A DNA stretch of 64,000 nt from Candidatus Nanopelagicales bacterium (GTDB lineage: Bacteria > Actinomycetota > Actinomycetes > S36-B12 > CAIYMF01): positions 43,838 through 107,837 of the forward strand of contig JAFIHG010000018.1 of NCBI GenBank assembly GCA_017848795.1, in the 5' to 3' direction. The position numbers and the translations under genes are program-made. Under the pieces are notes generated by a model, which saw only the letters and a program-made list of their open reading frames with translations, was not told the DNA's origin and made no database searches. Below are positions 19,691 through 28,395 of this stretch, piece by piece. The stretch's first letter is position 1. Every line of letters begins with the position of its first letter.

Positions 19691-20618
19691 ACCCGGAACG
19701 GCGGGCGGCGCGCTCGGCGCGGCGCTGCTCGAAGCGGGCCGCCGACGCGTCCAGCTCGGCCATGAAGATGGCGAGGTCGTCGCGCGCCTTGTCGCCCGCC
19801 GCGGAGAAGTCGGTGCGGTCCCACACGTTCCAGGCCCGCAGCACCGGCGCGAGCACCTCGTCGTGGTGGATCCGCAGGTCGTAGATCCCGGCCATCGCGA
19901 TCGCGACCGAGCGCCGCGCGAACCCGTCGACCTCGTTGCCCGGCATCTGGAAGTCGACGACCTGGCGCGTCGTCGCTTCCATCGCGGCGTCCGGTGACAC
20001 GTCGAACGCCGCAGCCATCAGGTTGCGGTAATAGAGCATGTGCAGGTTCTCGTCCGCCGCGATCCGGGCGAGCAGCCGCTCGCAGCCCGGGTCGTCGGTG
20101 TGCCGGCCGGTGTTGCGGTGCGAGATCCGGGTCGCGAGCTCCTGGAACGAGACGTACGCCACCGTCTGCAGCAGGTCACCGACCGCGCTGTGCTGGAATC
20201 CCCGGCTCATGTGGTCCATGCGCTCGCGTTCGAGCGCGACCGGGTCCACCGCACGGGTGGCGAGCAGGTAGTCGCGCATCGCGATCGCGTGCCGGTTCTC
20301 CTCGGCGGTCCAGCGGTCGGTCCAGGTTCCCCATGCACTGTCGCGGCCCATGCTCGCCACGATCGCGCGGTGGTAGCCGGGCAGGTTGTCCTCGGTGAGC
20401 AGGTTGACCACGAGCGCGGTACGGCCGGCCGCATCGATCCGCGACTGGCTCGCGTCCCACGGCGTACCGTCGTACGGGCCTTCGAAGTCGCTCGCCTCGC
20501 TCCACGGCACGTACTCGTGCGGGAACCACTCCTTGGCGATGCCCAGATGCCGGTCCAGCTCGGCAGCGGCGACCGGCTCGAGCTCGGCGAGCAGTGCTGC
20601 GCCGACGGGGTGGGACAC
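19689..20618 (-). CDS. acyl-ACP desaturase (DesA-like)
   Basis: 309 residues. It is a soluble ferritin-like di-iron enzyme that introduces a double bond into acyl-ACP. Two diiron motifs are visible: EENRH (about residue 105) and ADENLHMLYY (about 180). It resembles mycobacterial DesA1/DesA2 and plant-type stearoyl-ACP desaturases. GTG at 20618 is selected because GGAGG lies 5 nt upstream; longer frames add 40 unconvincing residues. It would supply unsaturated or precursor fatty acids for membrane lipids. Confidence 0.88.
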   Translation of the reverse strand: MSHPVGAALLAELEPVAAAELDRHLGIAKEWFPHEYVPWSEASDFEGPYDGTPWDASQSRIDAAGRTALVVNLLTEDNLPGYHRAIVASMGRDSAWGTWTDRWTAEENRHAIAMRDYLLATRAVDPVALERERMDHMSRGFQHSAVGDLLQTVAYVSFQELATRISHRNTGRHTDDPGCERLLARIAADENLHMLYYRNLMAAAFDVSPDAAMEATTRQVVDFQMPGNEVDGFARRSVAIAMAGIYDLRIHHDEVLAPVLRAWNVWDRTDFSAAGDKARDDLAIFMAELDASAARFEQRRAERAARRSG

Positions 20619-20694
20619 GGCGGCCTCCAGTACGACGGGCGACGCGCGGACGTGAACCAGTCTGCCATCCGGGCGTACGACGACAGCCGGACCT

Positions 20695-21600
20695 TCAGTT
20701 GCCGACCGGTTTGGTACGCAGCGCGCGCACCTCGTCACGGCGCACCTGCACCCGGCCGTCCACGACGCGCACCTGCAGTACGGGCGCGGGACGCACCGCC
20801 GGGCCGGTCACGACCGATCCGTCGGTCAGCCGGAACCGGCTGCCGTGCAAGGGGCAGGTCACGCAGCCGTCCGCGATGTCCCCCTCGTGCAGGGCCCCGC
20901 CGCGGTGCGTGCACCGGCTGGCGAGGCACACGATGTCGGAACCGGTACGGGTGAGCAGCAGCGCGGTCCCGTCGGCCCAGCCCGGGTGCGGCTCGCCCTC
21001 GCGGACATCGTCGGCCGCGGCCACGTCCGTCCAGTCCGCCGGCAGGTGCTCGAACGCGGTCGTGTCCACGCCCACCCCGAGGGCGAACGCGAGGTGGCCG
21101 CCGAGCCACCCGCCGACGGACAGCGCGGCCACGCCGGCCGCGCCGAGAGCGGCGCCGCGCCCGTGCCGGCCACGCCGGCGGGCGAGGTACCCGAACGCCA
21201 GCAGTGTCACCGCGACGTCGTTGACGGCTGCGTGCACCAGTCCGACGCGGCGTTCGGCCTGGGCGGTGCTCAGCCAGTCGTTGGCGCCGCTGAGCACCGT
21301 CGGCACGGCCGCCAGCAGCCCGGCACCGGTCAACCGGCGCGCGGCGGCCGGGTCGGCCCGTACGAGGTCCAGCAGCGAGGCAGAGGTGAACAGCCCGACC
21401 GTCACGGCGGTGAGCGGAGGATGTGCGGGGTGCGCGCTCGGCGTACCGCTGAGCACGTCCTTGAGCGGGCCCGGTCGGATCATTCGGCGGACCGAGGCCA
21501 CCACCTTCTCGGCCGGCGCGTCGAGGGCGGTCGCGCGCTCGACCCGGTCGACGAGGGCGTCGAGCAGACGCGCAGGGGCGGTGAGAGGTGTTGCGGACAT
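20695..21600 (-). CDS. Rieske [2Fe-2S] protein fused to a DUF2231-like membrane domain
   Basis: 301 residues. The first about 180 residues contain four hydrophobic segments (about 62-80, 93-110, 125-142, 150-172) of a DUF2231-like domain. The C-terminal domain is Rieske type with CTHRGGAL and CPLHGSRF, the two Cys-His pairs binding a 2Fe-2S cluster. A membrane-tethered electron carrier or sensor is inferred. No partner oxygenase or cytochrome is adjacent. It is 76 nt upstream of the desaturase gene on the same strand, so supplying electrons to it is possible but unproven. Confidence 0.8.
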   Translation of the reverse strand: MSATPLTAPARLLDALVDRVERATALDAPAEKVVASVRRMIRPGPLKDVLSGTPSAHPAHPPLTAVTVGLFTSASLLDLVRADPAAARRLTGAGLLAAVPTVLSGANDWLSTAQAERRVGLVHAAVNDVAVTLLAFGYLARRRGRHGRGAALGAAGVAALSVGGWLGGHLAFALGVGVDTTAFEHLPADWTDVAAADDVREGEPHPGWADGTALLLTRTGSDIVCLASRCTHRGGALHEGDIADGCVTCPLHGSRFRLTDGSVVTGPAVRPAPVLQVRVVDGRVQVRRDEVRALRTKPVGN

Positions 21601-21652
21601 GCGGCGAAACTAACCCGCCACCACGGTTCCCGCCCGTCGAGCGGGACGGGGC

Positions 21653-22447
21653 TCAGATCGTCGCGACCGAGCCGGCGTCCACCCGATAGTTGCTCCCGTT
21701 GACGAAACTGGCGCGCTCGGAGCAGAGGAACGCGATCACCGCGGCGACCTCCTCCGGCTCCCCGCGCCGGCCCAGCGCGATGCCAGGACGCTCCTGCGCG
21801 AGGAAGGACTCGATCGCGTCCTCGACGCTGCTGCCCTGCTCTTTCGCACGCTCGGCCATCATCGCGTCCGTCATCGGCGTGTGGATGAACGCCGGCGAGA
21901 CCGCATTGACGAGGACGCCTTCGCCCGCGTACGTCTTCGACAGTCCCTTGCTCAGCGCGAGGATCCCCGCCTTGGCGACGCAGTAGGGCAACTCGTCCGG
22001 GTAGGGCTGTACGCCGTCCTCCGAGGCAACCAGCACGATCCGCCCCCAGCCCCGCTCGCGCATCGCATCGAGGACCGCTCGTACGACGTGGACCGCCGCG
22101 AGCAGGTCGGTGTCGAGCGTCGTACGCCAGCCCTGCTCGTCGATCTCGTGGAAGAGCCCGTGGGCTCCGGTCACTCCGGCAGCGTGCACGAGGACATCGG
22201 GTGACCCGAGCCGCGCTGTCACCTCGTCGCGCATGCGTCGTACCTCGGCGGTGTCCGTGACGTCTGCCTGCACAGCGACGACGTCGTCGCCGAGGTCCGC
22301 GGCAGCCGCCGTCAGCTTCTCCCGCGTCCGCCCGACGATCGCGACCCGCGCGCCCTCGTCGCGCAGCGCCTTCGCCGCCGACCACCCGATCCCGGAGTCG
22401 CCGCCGGTCACCAACGCGATCCGCCCGTCAATGCCCAGGTCCAACAT
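21653..22447 (-). CDS. SDR family oxidoreductase
   Basis: 264 residues. Classical short-chain dehydrogenase: TGGDSGIG cofactor loop, NAG-equivalent HAAGV, catalytic Ser in VLVASEDG, and YCVAKAG with the Tyr/Lys pair. It belongs to the 3-oxoacyl-ACP reductase-like subgroup. The substrate is unknown. ATG at 22447 is preceded by GGAG. The frame continues upstream through the tRNA and repeats, which cannot be coding. Confidence 0.85.
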   Translation of the reverse strand: MLDLGIDGRIALVTGGDSGIGWSAAKALRDEGARVAIVGRTREKLTAAAADLGDDVVAVQADVTDTAEVRRMRDEVTARLGSPDVLVHAAGVTGAHGLFHEIDEQGWRTTLDTDLLAAVHVVRAVLDAMRERGWGRIVLVASEDGVQPYPDELPYCVAKAGILALSKGLSKTYAGEGVLVNAVSPAFIHTPMTDAMMAERAKEQGSSVEDAIESFLAQERPGIALGRRGEPEEVAAVIAFLCSERASFVNGSNYRVDAGSVATI

Positions 22448-22520
22448 GCGCTCCAAGGTGGTACCGAAGATCGGTCCCGTCCAGCGTCGCACCGCGGAAC
22501 CCGGACCGCGCGGCGGGACG

Positions 22521-22680
22521 GCGGGCGTACGCGGGGTATAGCGCGCGCGTGCCCGCCGTTGCGGGGTGGGTCGGGAGGTGGCGGGCGTACGTGGGGTATG
22601 GCCGGCGCGTGCCCGCCGTTGCGGGGTGGGTCGGGAAGTGGCGGGCGTACGTGGGGTATGGCCCGCGCGTGCCCGCCAGC
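22521..22680. repeat. 60-bp tandem repeat, about 2.7 copies
   Basis: The unit has an exact 60-bp period with few substitutions (GGCGGGCGTACGTGGGGTAT followed by a CGCGTGCCCGCC arm). GGCGGGC and GCCCGCC in each unit can pair. It fills the gap between the SDR start and tRNA-Pro. It is not CRISPR-like: there are no variable spacers. Confidence 0.85.
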
Positions 22681-22689
22681 GGGGTGAAG

Positions 22690-22763
<74 letters not shown>

Positions 22764-22812
22764 GCGAGCGCAGTGAGTCTAGGCGAGCGGGTCGGTCGCG
22801 GACAAAGCGGGA

Positions 22813-23748
22813 TCAGGTGGGGCGGGCGGTCAGGGTGAGCAACGTCGCCTCCGGCGGGCAGGCGACACGGATCGGCGCGTACGGGGACGTGCCGAGGCCG
22901 GCCGACACGTGCAGGAAGGTGCCCCGCCCGTCGACGCCGCCGAGTCCCGGCTCTCCCGGCGTCTCGGGCCGCGCGTGGCGGGTCAGGCCGGAGGCGGCGG
23001 CGGCAGGCAGGTCGCAGTTCGTGACGAGCGCGCCGAAGCCCGGGACGCACACCTGCCCGCCGTGGGTGTGCCCGGCGAGGACGAGCCCGGCGCCGTCGGC
23101 TGCCATCGGGTCGAGCACCCGACGGTACGGCGCGTGCACCACCCCCATGGCGAGGTCGCTGTCCTCGTCGAACCGACCGGCGACCGCCTCGTAACGATCC
23201 CGGCGGATGTGCGGGTCGTCGACACCGCGCACGTCGAGCTCGCGGCCGGCCGCGCGCAGCCGCCCGCGGCCGTTGCTCAGGTCCAGCCAGCCGGCGTCGG
23301 TGAGCCCACCGACCAGGTCCTTCCAGGGCAGCTCCTGGTTCGTCGGCCGTACCGTCGACGGGCCCATCAGGTAGCGCCACGGAAACTTGAACGACGGCGC
23401 GAAATAGTCGTTGGAGCCCAGTACGAAAGCGCCGGGCAGACCGAGCAGGGGGTCGAGTGCCTCCAGGACGTACGGCACCGCTTCGACGTGGGCCAGGAAG
23501 TCCCCGGTGCCGACGACGGCGTCCGGGCGCAGCGCGGCGAGCGTGCGCACCCACGCGATGCGGCCGCGATGGCGGGGGGTGAGGTGCAGGTCGGTCAGGT
23601 GCAGGATCCGCAGGTCGGGCTGGCCCGGCGCGAGGACCGGTACGGTCACCCGGCGCAGCCGGTACCGGTGCGCCTCGGCGACGGCGTACGCCAGGGTGCT
23701 GCTGCCCAGCAGGGCCGTTGCGGCGGCGGCCTTGGCGAGGGGATGCAC
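22813..23748 (-). CDS. membrane-anchored metallophosphoesterase
   Basis: 311 residues. A single N-terminal hydrophobic segment (about 5-25) is followed by a calcineurin-like phosphoesterase domain: LTDLHL, GTGDF, GSND (variant of GNHD), and the His motifs VHAPYR and GHTHGG. It resembles YaeI-type phosphodiesterases facing the outside of the membrane. The Ser in GSND in place of Asn is a mild deviation. GTG start. Divergent from the YqeY gene. Confidence 0.85.
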   Translation of the reverse strand: MHPLAKAAAATALLGSSTLAYAVAEAHRYRLRRVTVPVLAPGQPDLRILHLTDLHLTPRHRGRIAWVRTLAALRPDAVVGTGDFLAHVEAVPYVLEALDPLLGLPGAFVLGSNDYFAPSFKFPWRYLMGPSTVRPTNQELPWKDLVGGLTDAGWLDLSNGRGRLRAAGRELDVRGVDDPHIRRDRYEAVAGRFDEDSDLAMGVVHAPYRRVLDPMAADGAGLVLAGHTHGGQVCVPGFGALVTNCDLPAAAASGLTRHARPETPGEPGLGGVDGRGTFLHVSAGLGTSPYAPIRVACPPEATLLTLTARPT

Positions 23749-23886
23749 GCGCCCAGCGTCTCACGCGCGGCCGGTGCGCCTCACGCGATGCCCGCGTCGA
23801 GGCCACGGGCCGGGACGCGGGCCGGGGCACGGGCCGACCGGAGCGCCAGGCGGACCGCTGGGGGCGCGAAGGGCGAGGATGGGCGC

Positions 23887-24348
23887 ATGAGTGATCTCGA
23901 GCAGCGGCTGCAACAGGACCTCACCTCGGCGATCCGGGAGCGCGACGAGCTGACGACCGCGACGCTGCGGATGGCGCTGACCGCGACCAAGAACGAGGCG
24001 GTGTCCGGCAGCCAGGCGCGCGAGCTCACCGACGACGAGGTCCTCGCCGTTCTGACCCGGGAGGCCAAGAAGCGGCGCGAGTCGGCGCAGGCGTACGACG
24101 ACGCGCAGCGTCCCGCGCTGGCGGAGCGGGAACGCGCGGAGCTGAGCGTGCTCACCCGCTATCTGCCCGCCCAGCTCGGCGAGGACGAGTTGCGCGCCTT
24201 GGTCGATGCGGCGGTCGCGCGGGCCGCAGCGGACGGCCAGCAGGGCATGCGCGCGATGGGCGCGGTCATGCGCATCCTCACCCCGCAGACCACCGGCCGT
24301 GCCGACGGTGGCCGCGTCGCCGCACTGGTCAAGGACGCGCTGCGCTGA
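23887..24348 (+). CDS. GatB/YqeY domain-containing protein
   Basis: 153 residues, the standard length of the stand-alone YqeY protein, which resembles the tRNA-binding tail of GatB. The start MSDLEQRLQQDLTSAIRERD and the later LPAQLGEDEL are family signatures. It may bind charged tRNA or act in amidotransferase quality control; this is not established. ATG at 23887 lies 6 nt after a GAGGAT -10-like hexamer. It converges on the penicillin-binding protein gene. Confidence 0.88.
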   Translation: MSDLEQRLQQDLTSAIRERDELTTATLRMALTATKNEAVSGSQARELTDDEVLAVLTREAKKRRESAQAYDDAQRPALAERERAELSVLTRYLPAQLGEDELRALVDAAVARAAADGQQGMRAMGAVMRILTPQTTGRADGGRVAALVKDALR

Positions 24349-24372
24349 ACGCTTTGCGGCCCCGACCGATCG

Positions 24373-26631
24373 TCACGGGTTCGGGGTCGCAGGCGGCCGG
24401 GCCGGTGGTGAGGCGGGCGGCGACGCCGGTGGTGAGGCGGGCGGGCTGTGGTCGCCGCGTCCCGGCTTGTGGTCGTCGCCGCCGGTTCCCGGCTTCACCG
24501 GCTCGCGGCTCGGCGGCGGGGGAGGCGGTGGGGGCGTCCAGGTGCCGAGCCCGTCGATGGTCTGCAGGTCGAAGCGCGTCTTGGGGGTGCCTTTGAGCGC
24601 CGCCTGCATCGCCTGCTTCCAGATCGGCCCCGGCAATGTGCCGCCGAACACCTGGGAGTAGTACCGGCCGTTGATCGTCACGTTCTGCATCGGGTGGCCG
24701 TACCCGCCGCGCGGGTCGCCGGTCCACACCGCCGCCGCGAGATCCGGCGTGTAGCCGGCGAACCACACCGCCGCCGAGCTGTTGATCGTGCCGGTCTTGC
24801 CAGCCGCTTGCCGCCCGAGCGCCATCGCCCGCCCGGTACGCGAGCTGATCGGACCGTCGATGACCTGGGTGAGGATCGCCGTGACGCTGTCGGCGACCTC
24901 CCGCGGCATGACGCGGGTGCAGTTCGCGTCCGGCACCTTGAGCGACTTGCCGTCCCTGTCGACCACACGGGTGATCGCGATGCTCTCGCAGTGCGTGCCG
25001 TGGTTGGCGAAGGTGGCGTACGACTCGGTGAGCCCGAGCGGGGTCACCGCGTCGTTGCCGAGCGTGAACGAAGGGTTGCGGCCCAACTGATCGCCGTTGC
25101 CCTGCCGGAGACCGGTCGCCTCGGCGATCTCGGCGGGCTTGCACAGCCCGGTCTTCTTCTCCAGCGCCATGAAATACGTGTTCACCGACAGCGCGGTCCC
25201 ACTGAGCATGTCCATCGGTGTCGAGGTCCCGGTGGAGTTGTTCACGTGGTACGGCGGGAACTCGACGCCGGTCGTGCAGTTCTTGAAGCCGCGGAACGTG
25301 CGACTCGCCGGCGCTTCGAGCTTCTCGTACGGCGAGATGCCCTTCTCCAGCGCCGCCGCCAGCGTGAAGATCTTGAAGGTGGAACCGGACTGCGCACCCA
25401 GCGAACCGCCGTACGCGGTGCCGACGTTGAAGTTGTACGTCGTCTTGCCGCGGCCCTTGATGCCCCACTTGCGGTTCTGCGCCATCGCGACGATCTTCCC
25501 CGTGCGCGGATGCACCATCGAGATCGCCGCGACCTTGCGGCTGCGGTCCTTGATGGGGATGTAGCCGGTGACCGCGGCCATCGCGTCGGCCTGCACCTTC
25601 GGGTCGAGCGTCGTGTGGATGGTGAGCCCGCCCTGGCGCAGCAGCGTCTCGCGCGCCGCTGGTGTAGCGCCGAACGCGTCGTCGTGCTTCATCACCTGCA
25701 GCACGTAGTCGCAGAAGAACGGCGCCCAGGACGAGGTGCACCCGTTGGACACCTGCTTGGGACGCAGGAAGTCGTCGGTCGGGATCGCGGCGGCCGCTGC
25801 GGCCTGCGCCGGCGTGATGTAGCCGTTCTCCGCCATCCGGTTGAGCACCATGCCGCGCCGGCGCTGCGAGGCGTCGGGGTGACGGATCGGGTCGTAGCCG
25901 TTGGGTTGCTGCACCAGCCCGGCGAGGGTGGCGGCCTCGACGAGGTCGAGGTTCTTGGCGTGCTTGCCGAAGTAGCGCCGGGAGGCGGCCTCGACCCCGT
26001 ACGCCCCGGCGCCGAAGTAGGCGATGTTCAGGTAGCGGGAGAGGATCTCGTCCTTGCTGTACTGCTTCTCCAGCGCCAGCGCGTACCGCAGCTCGCGGAT
26101 CTTGCGGCTCAGGGTCCGGGCCTGTGCCGCCTGTGCCTCCTCCGGCGTCTTGGCCGAGTAGACGAGCACCAGCTTGACGTACTGCTGGGTGATCGTCGAC
26201 CCGCCCTGCACCTGCCCGCCGCCGGAGGTCCCGGCCGCGGCGCGCAGGAAACCGCGCAGGTCGAATCCGTCGTGCTCGTAGAAGCGGCTGTCCTCGATGG
26301 CGACGATCGCCTCGCGCATGACGGGCGCGATCGACGACAGCGGCACCTCGACGCGGTTCTGGTAGTAGACCGTCGCGATCCGGCTGCCGTCGGAGGCGAG
26401 GATGACCGACCGTTGTGGCAGCGGCGGGGTACGGAAGGTCGCCGGCAGCGCCTCGAAGTCCTCCACCGCGGTACGGGTCGCGATCCCCGCGCCGCCGACG
26501 AACGGCAGCAGCGAAGCAGCCGCCACGACGCCGGCGAGCGCGCTCACCAGGACGAACAGCACGACACCCGCCGACAGCGCGGCCACGCGGGCGGCCGGAC
26601 GACGGCGATGGGAGCCGGGGAAGGCAGTCAT
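24373..26631 (-). CDS. class A penicillin-binding protein (transglycosylase/transpeptidase)
   Basis: 752 residues. A cytoplasmic tail and one TM helix (about 19-43) precede a glycosyltransferase-51 domain (EDSRFYEHDG, GGSTITQQYVK) and a transpeptidase domain with SGSTFK (acylated Ser), an SVN-type second motif and KTGT. The tail is rich in Pro and Gly. It polymerises and crosslinks peptidoglycan. The neighbouring divergent wblA and downstream arsA pair match the mycobacterial PonA2 and Streptomyces loci (from memory), so a PonA2-like role in stress or dormancy is reasonable. Confidence 0.93.
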   Translation of the reverse strand: MTAFPGSHRRRPAARVAALSAGVVLFVLVSALAGVVAAASLLPFVGGAGIATRTAVEDFEALPATFRTPPLPQRSVILASDGSRIATVYYQNRVEVPLSSIAPVMREAIVAIEDSRFYEHDGFDLRGFLRAAAGTSGGGQVQGGSTITQQYVKLVLVYSAKTPEEAQAAQARTLSRKIRELRYALALEKQYSKDEILSRYLNIAYFGAGAYGVEAASRRYFGKHAKNLDLVEAATLAGLVQQPNGYDPIRHPDASQRRRGMVLNRMAENGYITPAQAAAAAAIPTDDFLRPKQVSNGCTSSWAPFFCDYVLQVMKHDDAFGATPAARETLLRQGGLTIHTTLDPKVQADAMAAVTGYIPIKDRSRKVAAISMVHPRTGKIVAMAQNRKWGIKGRGKTTYNFNVGTAYGGSLGAQSGSTFKIFTLAAALEKGISPYEKLEAPASRTFRGFKNCTTGVEFPPYHVNNSTGTSTPMDMLSGTALSVNTYFMALEKKTGLCKPAEIAEATGLRQGNGDQLGRNPSFTLGNDAVTPLGLTESYATFANHGTHCESIAITRVVDRDGKSLKVPDANCTRVMPREVADSVTAILTQVIDGPISSRTGRAMALGRQAAGKTGTINSSAAVWFAGYTPDLAAAVWTGDPRGGYGHPMQNVTINGRYYSQVFGGTLPGPIWKQAMQAALKGTPKTRFDLQTIDGLGTWTPPPPPPPPSREPVKPGTGGDDHKPGRGDHSPPASPPASPPASPPARPPATPNP

Positions 26632-26726
26632 CAGCTCACGAGGGTACGGGGAGGGGACGAAGCGGCCCGGTAGCGGGACGTCCGCAGCACGCGACCGGTT
26701 CCCGAAGGGGGTCGACGGGAGGACCT

Positions 26727-26760
26727 CAATAGCTCTTTGTGCCTACGCATAATAGGCCCA
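26727..26760 (+). promoter_or_regulatory. AT-rich promoter island upstream of wblA
   Basis: A short AT-rich stretch (CTCAATAGCTCTTTGTG ... CATAATAG) interrupts otherwise GC-rich DNA. TAATAG at 26750-26755 could be a -10, giving a leader of roughly 130 nt before the wblA start at 26892. No clear -35 is seen. Confidence 0.35.
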
Positions 26761-26891
26761 ACGGTCCTAGATCGAATGAGTGGGTATGCGTACGGTCAGC
26801 GGCACCGGGGCAACGCAGCCCCGGCGGAGTGGGGCCATCGGCTCGCACGGCGGGCTATCGGCCACGACGGCGGGAAGGTGGGCGGAGCGCG

Positions 26892-27206
26892 ATGACCTGG
26901 ACCCCCGACTGGACGGCCGCAGCTGCGTGCCGTGGCTCCGACCCGGACAGCCTGTTCGTGCAGGGCGCCGCGCAGAACCGCGCGAAGGCCATCTGCTTCG
27001 GGTGCCCGGTCCGTACCGAGTGCCTGGCCGACTCCCTCGACAACCGCATCGAGTTCGGGGTCTGGGGCGGCATGACCGAGCGCGAGCGCCGGGCGCTGCT
27101 GCGCCGGCGCCCGCACGTGACGTCCTGGCGCCGCCTGCTCGAGACCGCGCGCGAGGAGTACGAGCACGCCGCCGGCGTCCTCGAGCAGGTCCCGGCCGCG
27201 GGCTGA
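26892..27206 (+). CDS. wblA: WhiB-family iron-sulfur regulator, WblA/WhiB4-like
   Basis: 104 residues. The four [4Fe-4S] cysteines are C13, C35, C38 and C44 (C...CxxC...C), followed by the GVWGG turn (about 56-60) and a basic RRRPH segment for DNA or sigma contact. The location beside a class A PBP and the two ArsA-type ATPases matches wblA of Streptomyces and whiB4 of mycobacteria (from memory), a regulator of development and redox response. ATG at 26892 has GGAG at normal spacing. It is preceded by a long, probably regulated leader region. Confidence 0.88.
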   Translation: MTWTPDWTAAAACRGSDPDSLFVQGAAQNRAKAICFGCPVRTECLADSLDNRIEFGVWGGMTERERRALLRRRPHVTSWRRLLETAREEYEHAAGVLEQVPAAG

Positions 27207-27213
27207 GGGCCGC

Positions 27214-28395
27214 TCACCGCTCCGGCGCGGCGCCTGTCGCGCAGCCGGACAACGCCGTGCCGACGCGGCGCAGCGCGGGCAGGTCGTGCACGTCCCCGGG
27301 CAGCGCCGGTACCCGTACCACCGGCACGTCCGGGTGGGCGGAGGTGAACCGCGCGGCCAGCTGGCGCTGGCGCTCCACCGTCGTGACCCGCTCGGCGTGC
27401 ACGCGCAGCACCCCCGCGGTGGTGCGGTACGCCGCGCCGAGCCGTTGGAGCTGGTCGGCCGCCGCCTCCGCGTCGGCCGAGGACAGCGCCGGCAGTGCGC
27501 TGGTCTGCACCCGGTTGAGCACCAGCCCGGCCAGCGGCATCCGCTCGGCGCGCAGCCGCTCGGCGAAGTACGACGCCTCGCGCAGCGCGTCACGCTCCGG
27601 CGCCGCGACGACGAGGAACGCGGTGTCGGGCTGCTGCAGCATCCGGTAGGTGCGTTCCGCCCGTTCGCGGAACCCGCCGAACAGCGTGTCGATCGAGGCG
27701 ACGAAGGCCTGGATCTCGTTGAGCACCTGGGCGCCGAGGATCTTCGAGAGCACGTTCGTGAACACCCCGAAGCCGGCCTGCACGAACCGTAGGTAGGCCC
27801 GCCCGCCGAGCCGCGCCGGCGCGGCGAGGATGCGGATCAGCCGGCCGTCGAGGAACGAGCCCAGCCGACGGGGCGCGTCGAGGAAGTCCAGCGCGGACCG
27901 GCTCGGCGGGGTGTCGACGACGATCAGGTCGAGGTGGCCGGCGGCTTCGGCGGCGGCCCGCAGCTGACCCAGCTTCTCCATCGCCATGTACTCCTGCGTG
28001 CCGGAGAACGAGGTGGACAGCGCCTTGTAGAAGGGGTTGGCGAGGATCGAAGCAGCCCGCTCGGGATCGGCGCTGGCGATCACCAGGTCGTCGAACGTGC
28101 GCTTCATGTCCAGCATCATCGCCTCGAGCGACCCCCCGGCACGCGCGTCCACATCGACCACCGGGCGGGGCTCGTTCTCCAGCTCCGACAAGCCCATCGC
28201 CTGCGCGAGACGGCGCGCCGGGTCGATCGTGAGCACCACCACCCGCCGGCCGCGCTCGGCCCCGCGCAGCGCGATCGCGGCTGCCGTGGTGGTCTTGCCG
28301 ACCCCGCCGCTGCCGCAGCACACGATCGTGCGTACGCCCGGATCGCCCAGCAGCGCGTCGATGCCGAACCGGGGCTGGTCCACGGACGCGGTCAC
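27214..28395 (-). CDS. ArsA/GET3-family ATPase, second of a pair
   Basis: 393 residues. Deviant Walker A GSGGVGKTT, switch region VDTPPSRSAL and C-terminal helical parts of the ArsA/GET3 (TRC40) fold. Actinobacteria carry two such genes in tandem next to wblA/whiB4; the products are probably a heterodimer. The arsenite-pump cysteines are not evident, so arsenic transport is unlikely. GTG at 28395 overlaps the upstream partner's stop by GTGA and has GGGAG before it. Confidence 0.88.
   Translation of the reverse strand: MTASVDQPRFGIDALLGDPGVRTIVCCGSGGVGKTTTAAAIALRGAERGRRVVVLTIDPARRLAQAMGLSELENEPRPVVDVDARAGGSLEAMMLDMKRTFDDLVIASADPERAASILANPFYKALSTSFSGTQEYMAMEKLGQLRAAAEAAGHLDLIVVDTPPSRSALDFLDAPRRLGSFLDGRLIRILAAPARLGGRAYLRFVQAGFGVFTNVLSKILGAQVLNEIQAFVASIDTLFGGFRERAERTYRMLQQPDTAFLVVAAPERDALREASYFAERLRAERMPLAGLVLNRVQTSALPALSSADAEAAADQLQRLGAAYRTTAGVLRVHAERVTTVERQRQLAARFTSAHPDVPVVRVPALPGDVHDLPALRRVGTALSGCATGAAPER

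Noticed and set aside
22521..22680. CRISPR array
   Set aside because: The repeats are contiguous 60-bp tandem units without unique spacers, and no cas genes are nearby.
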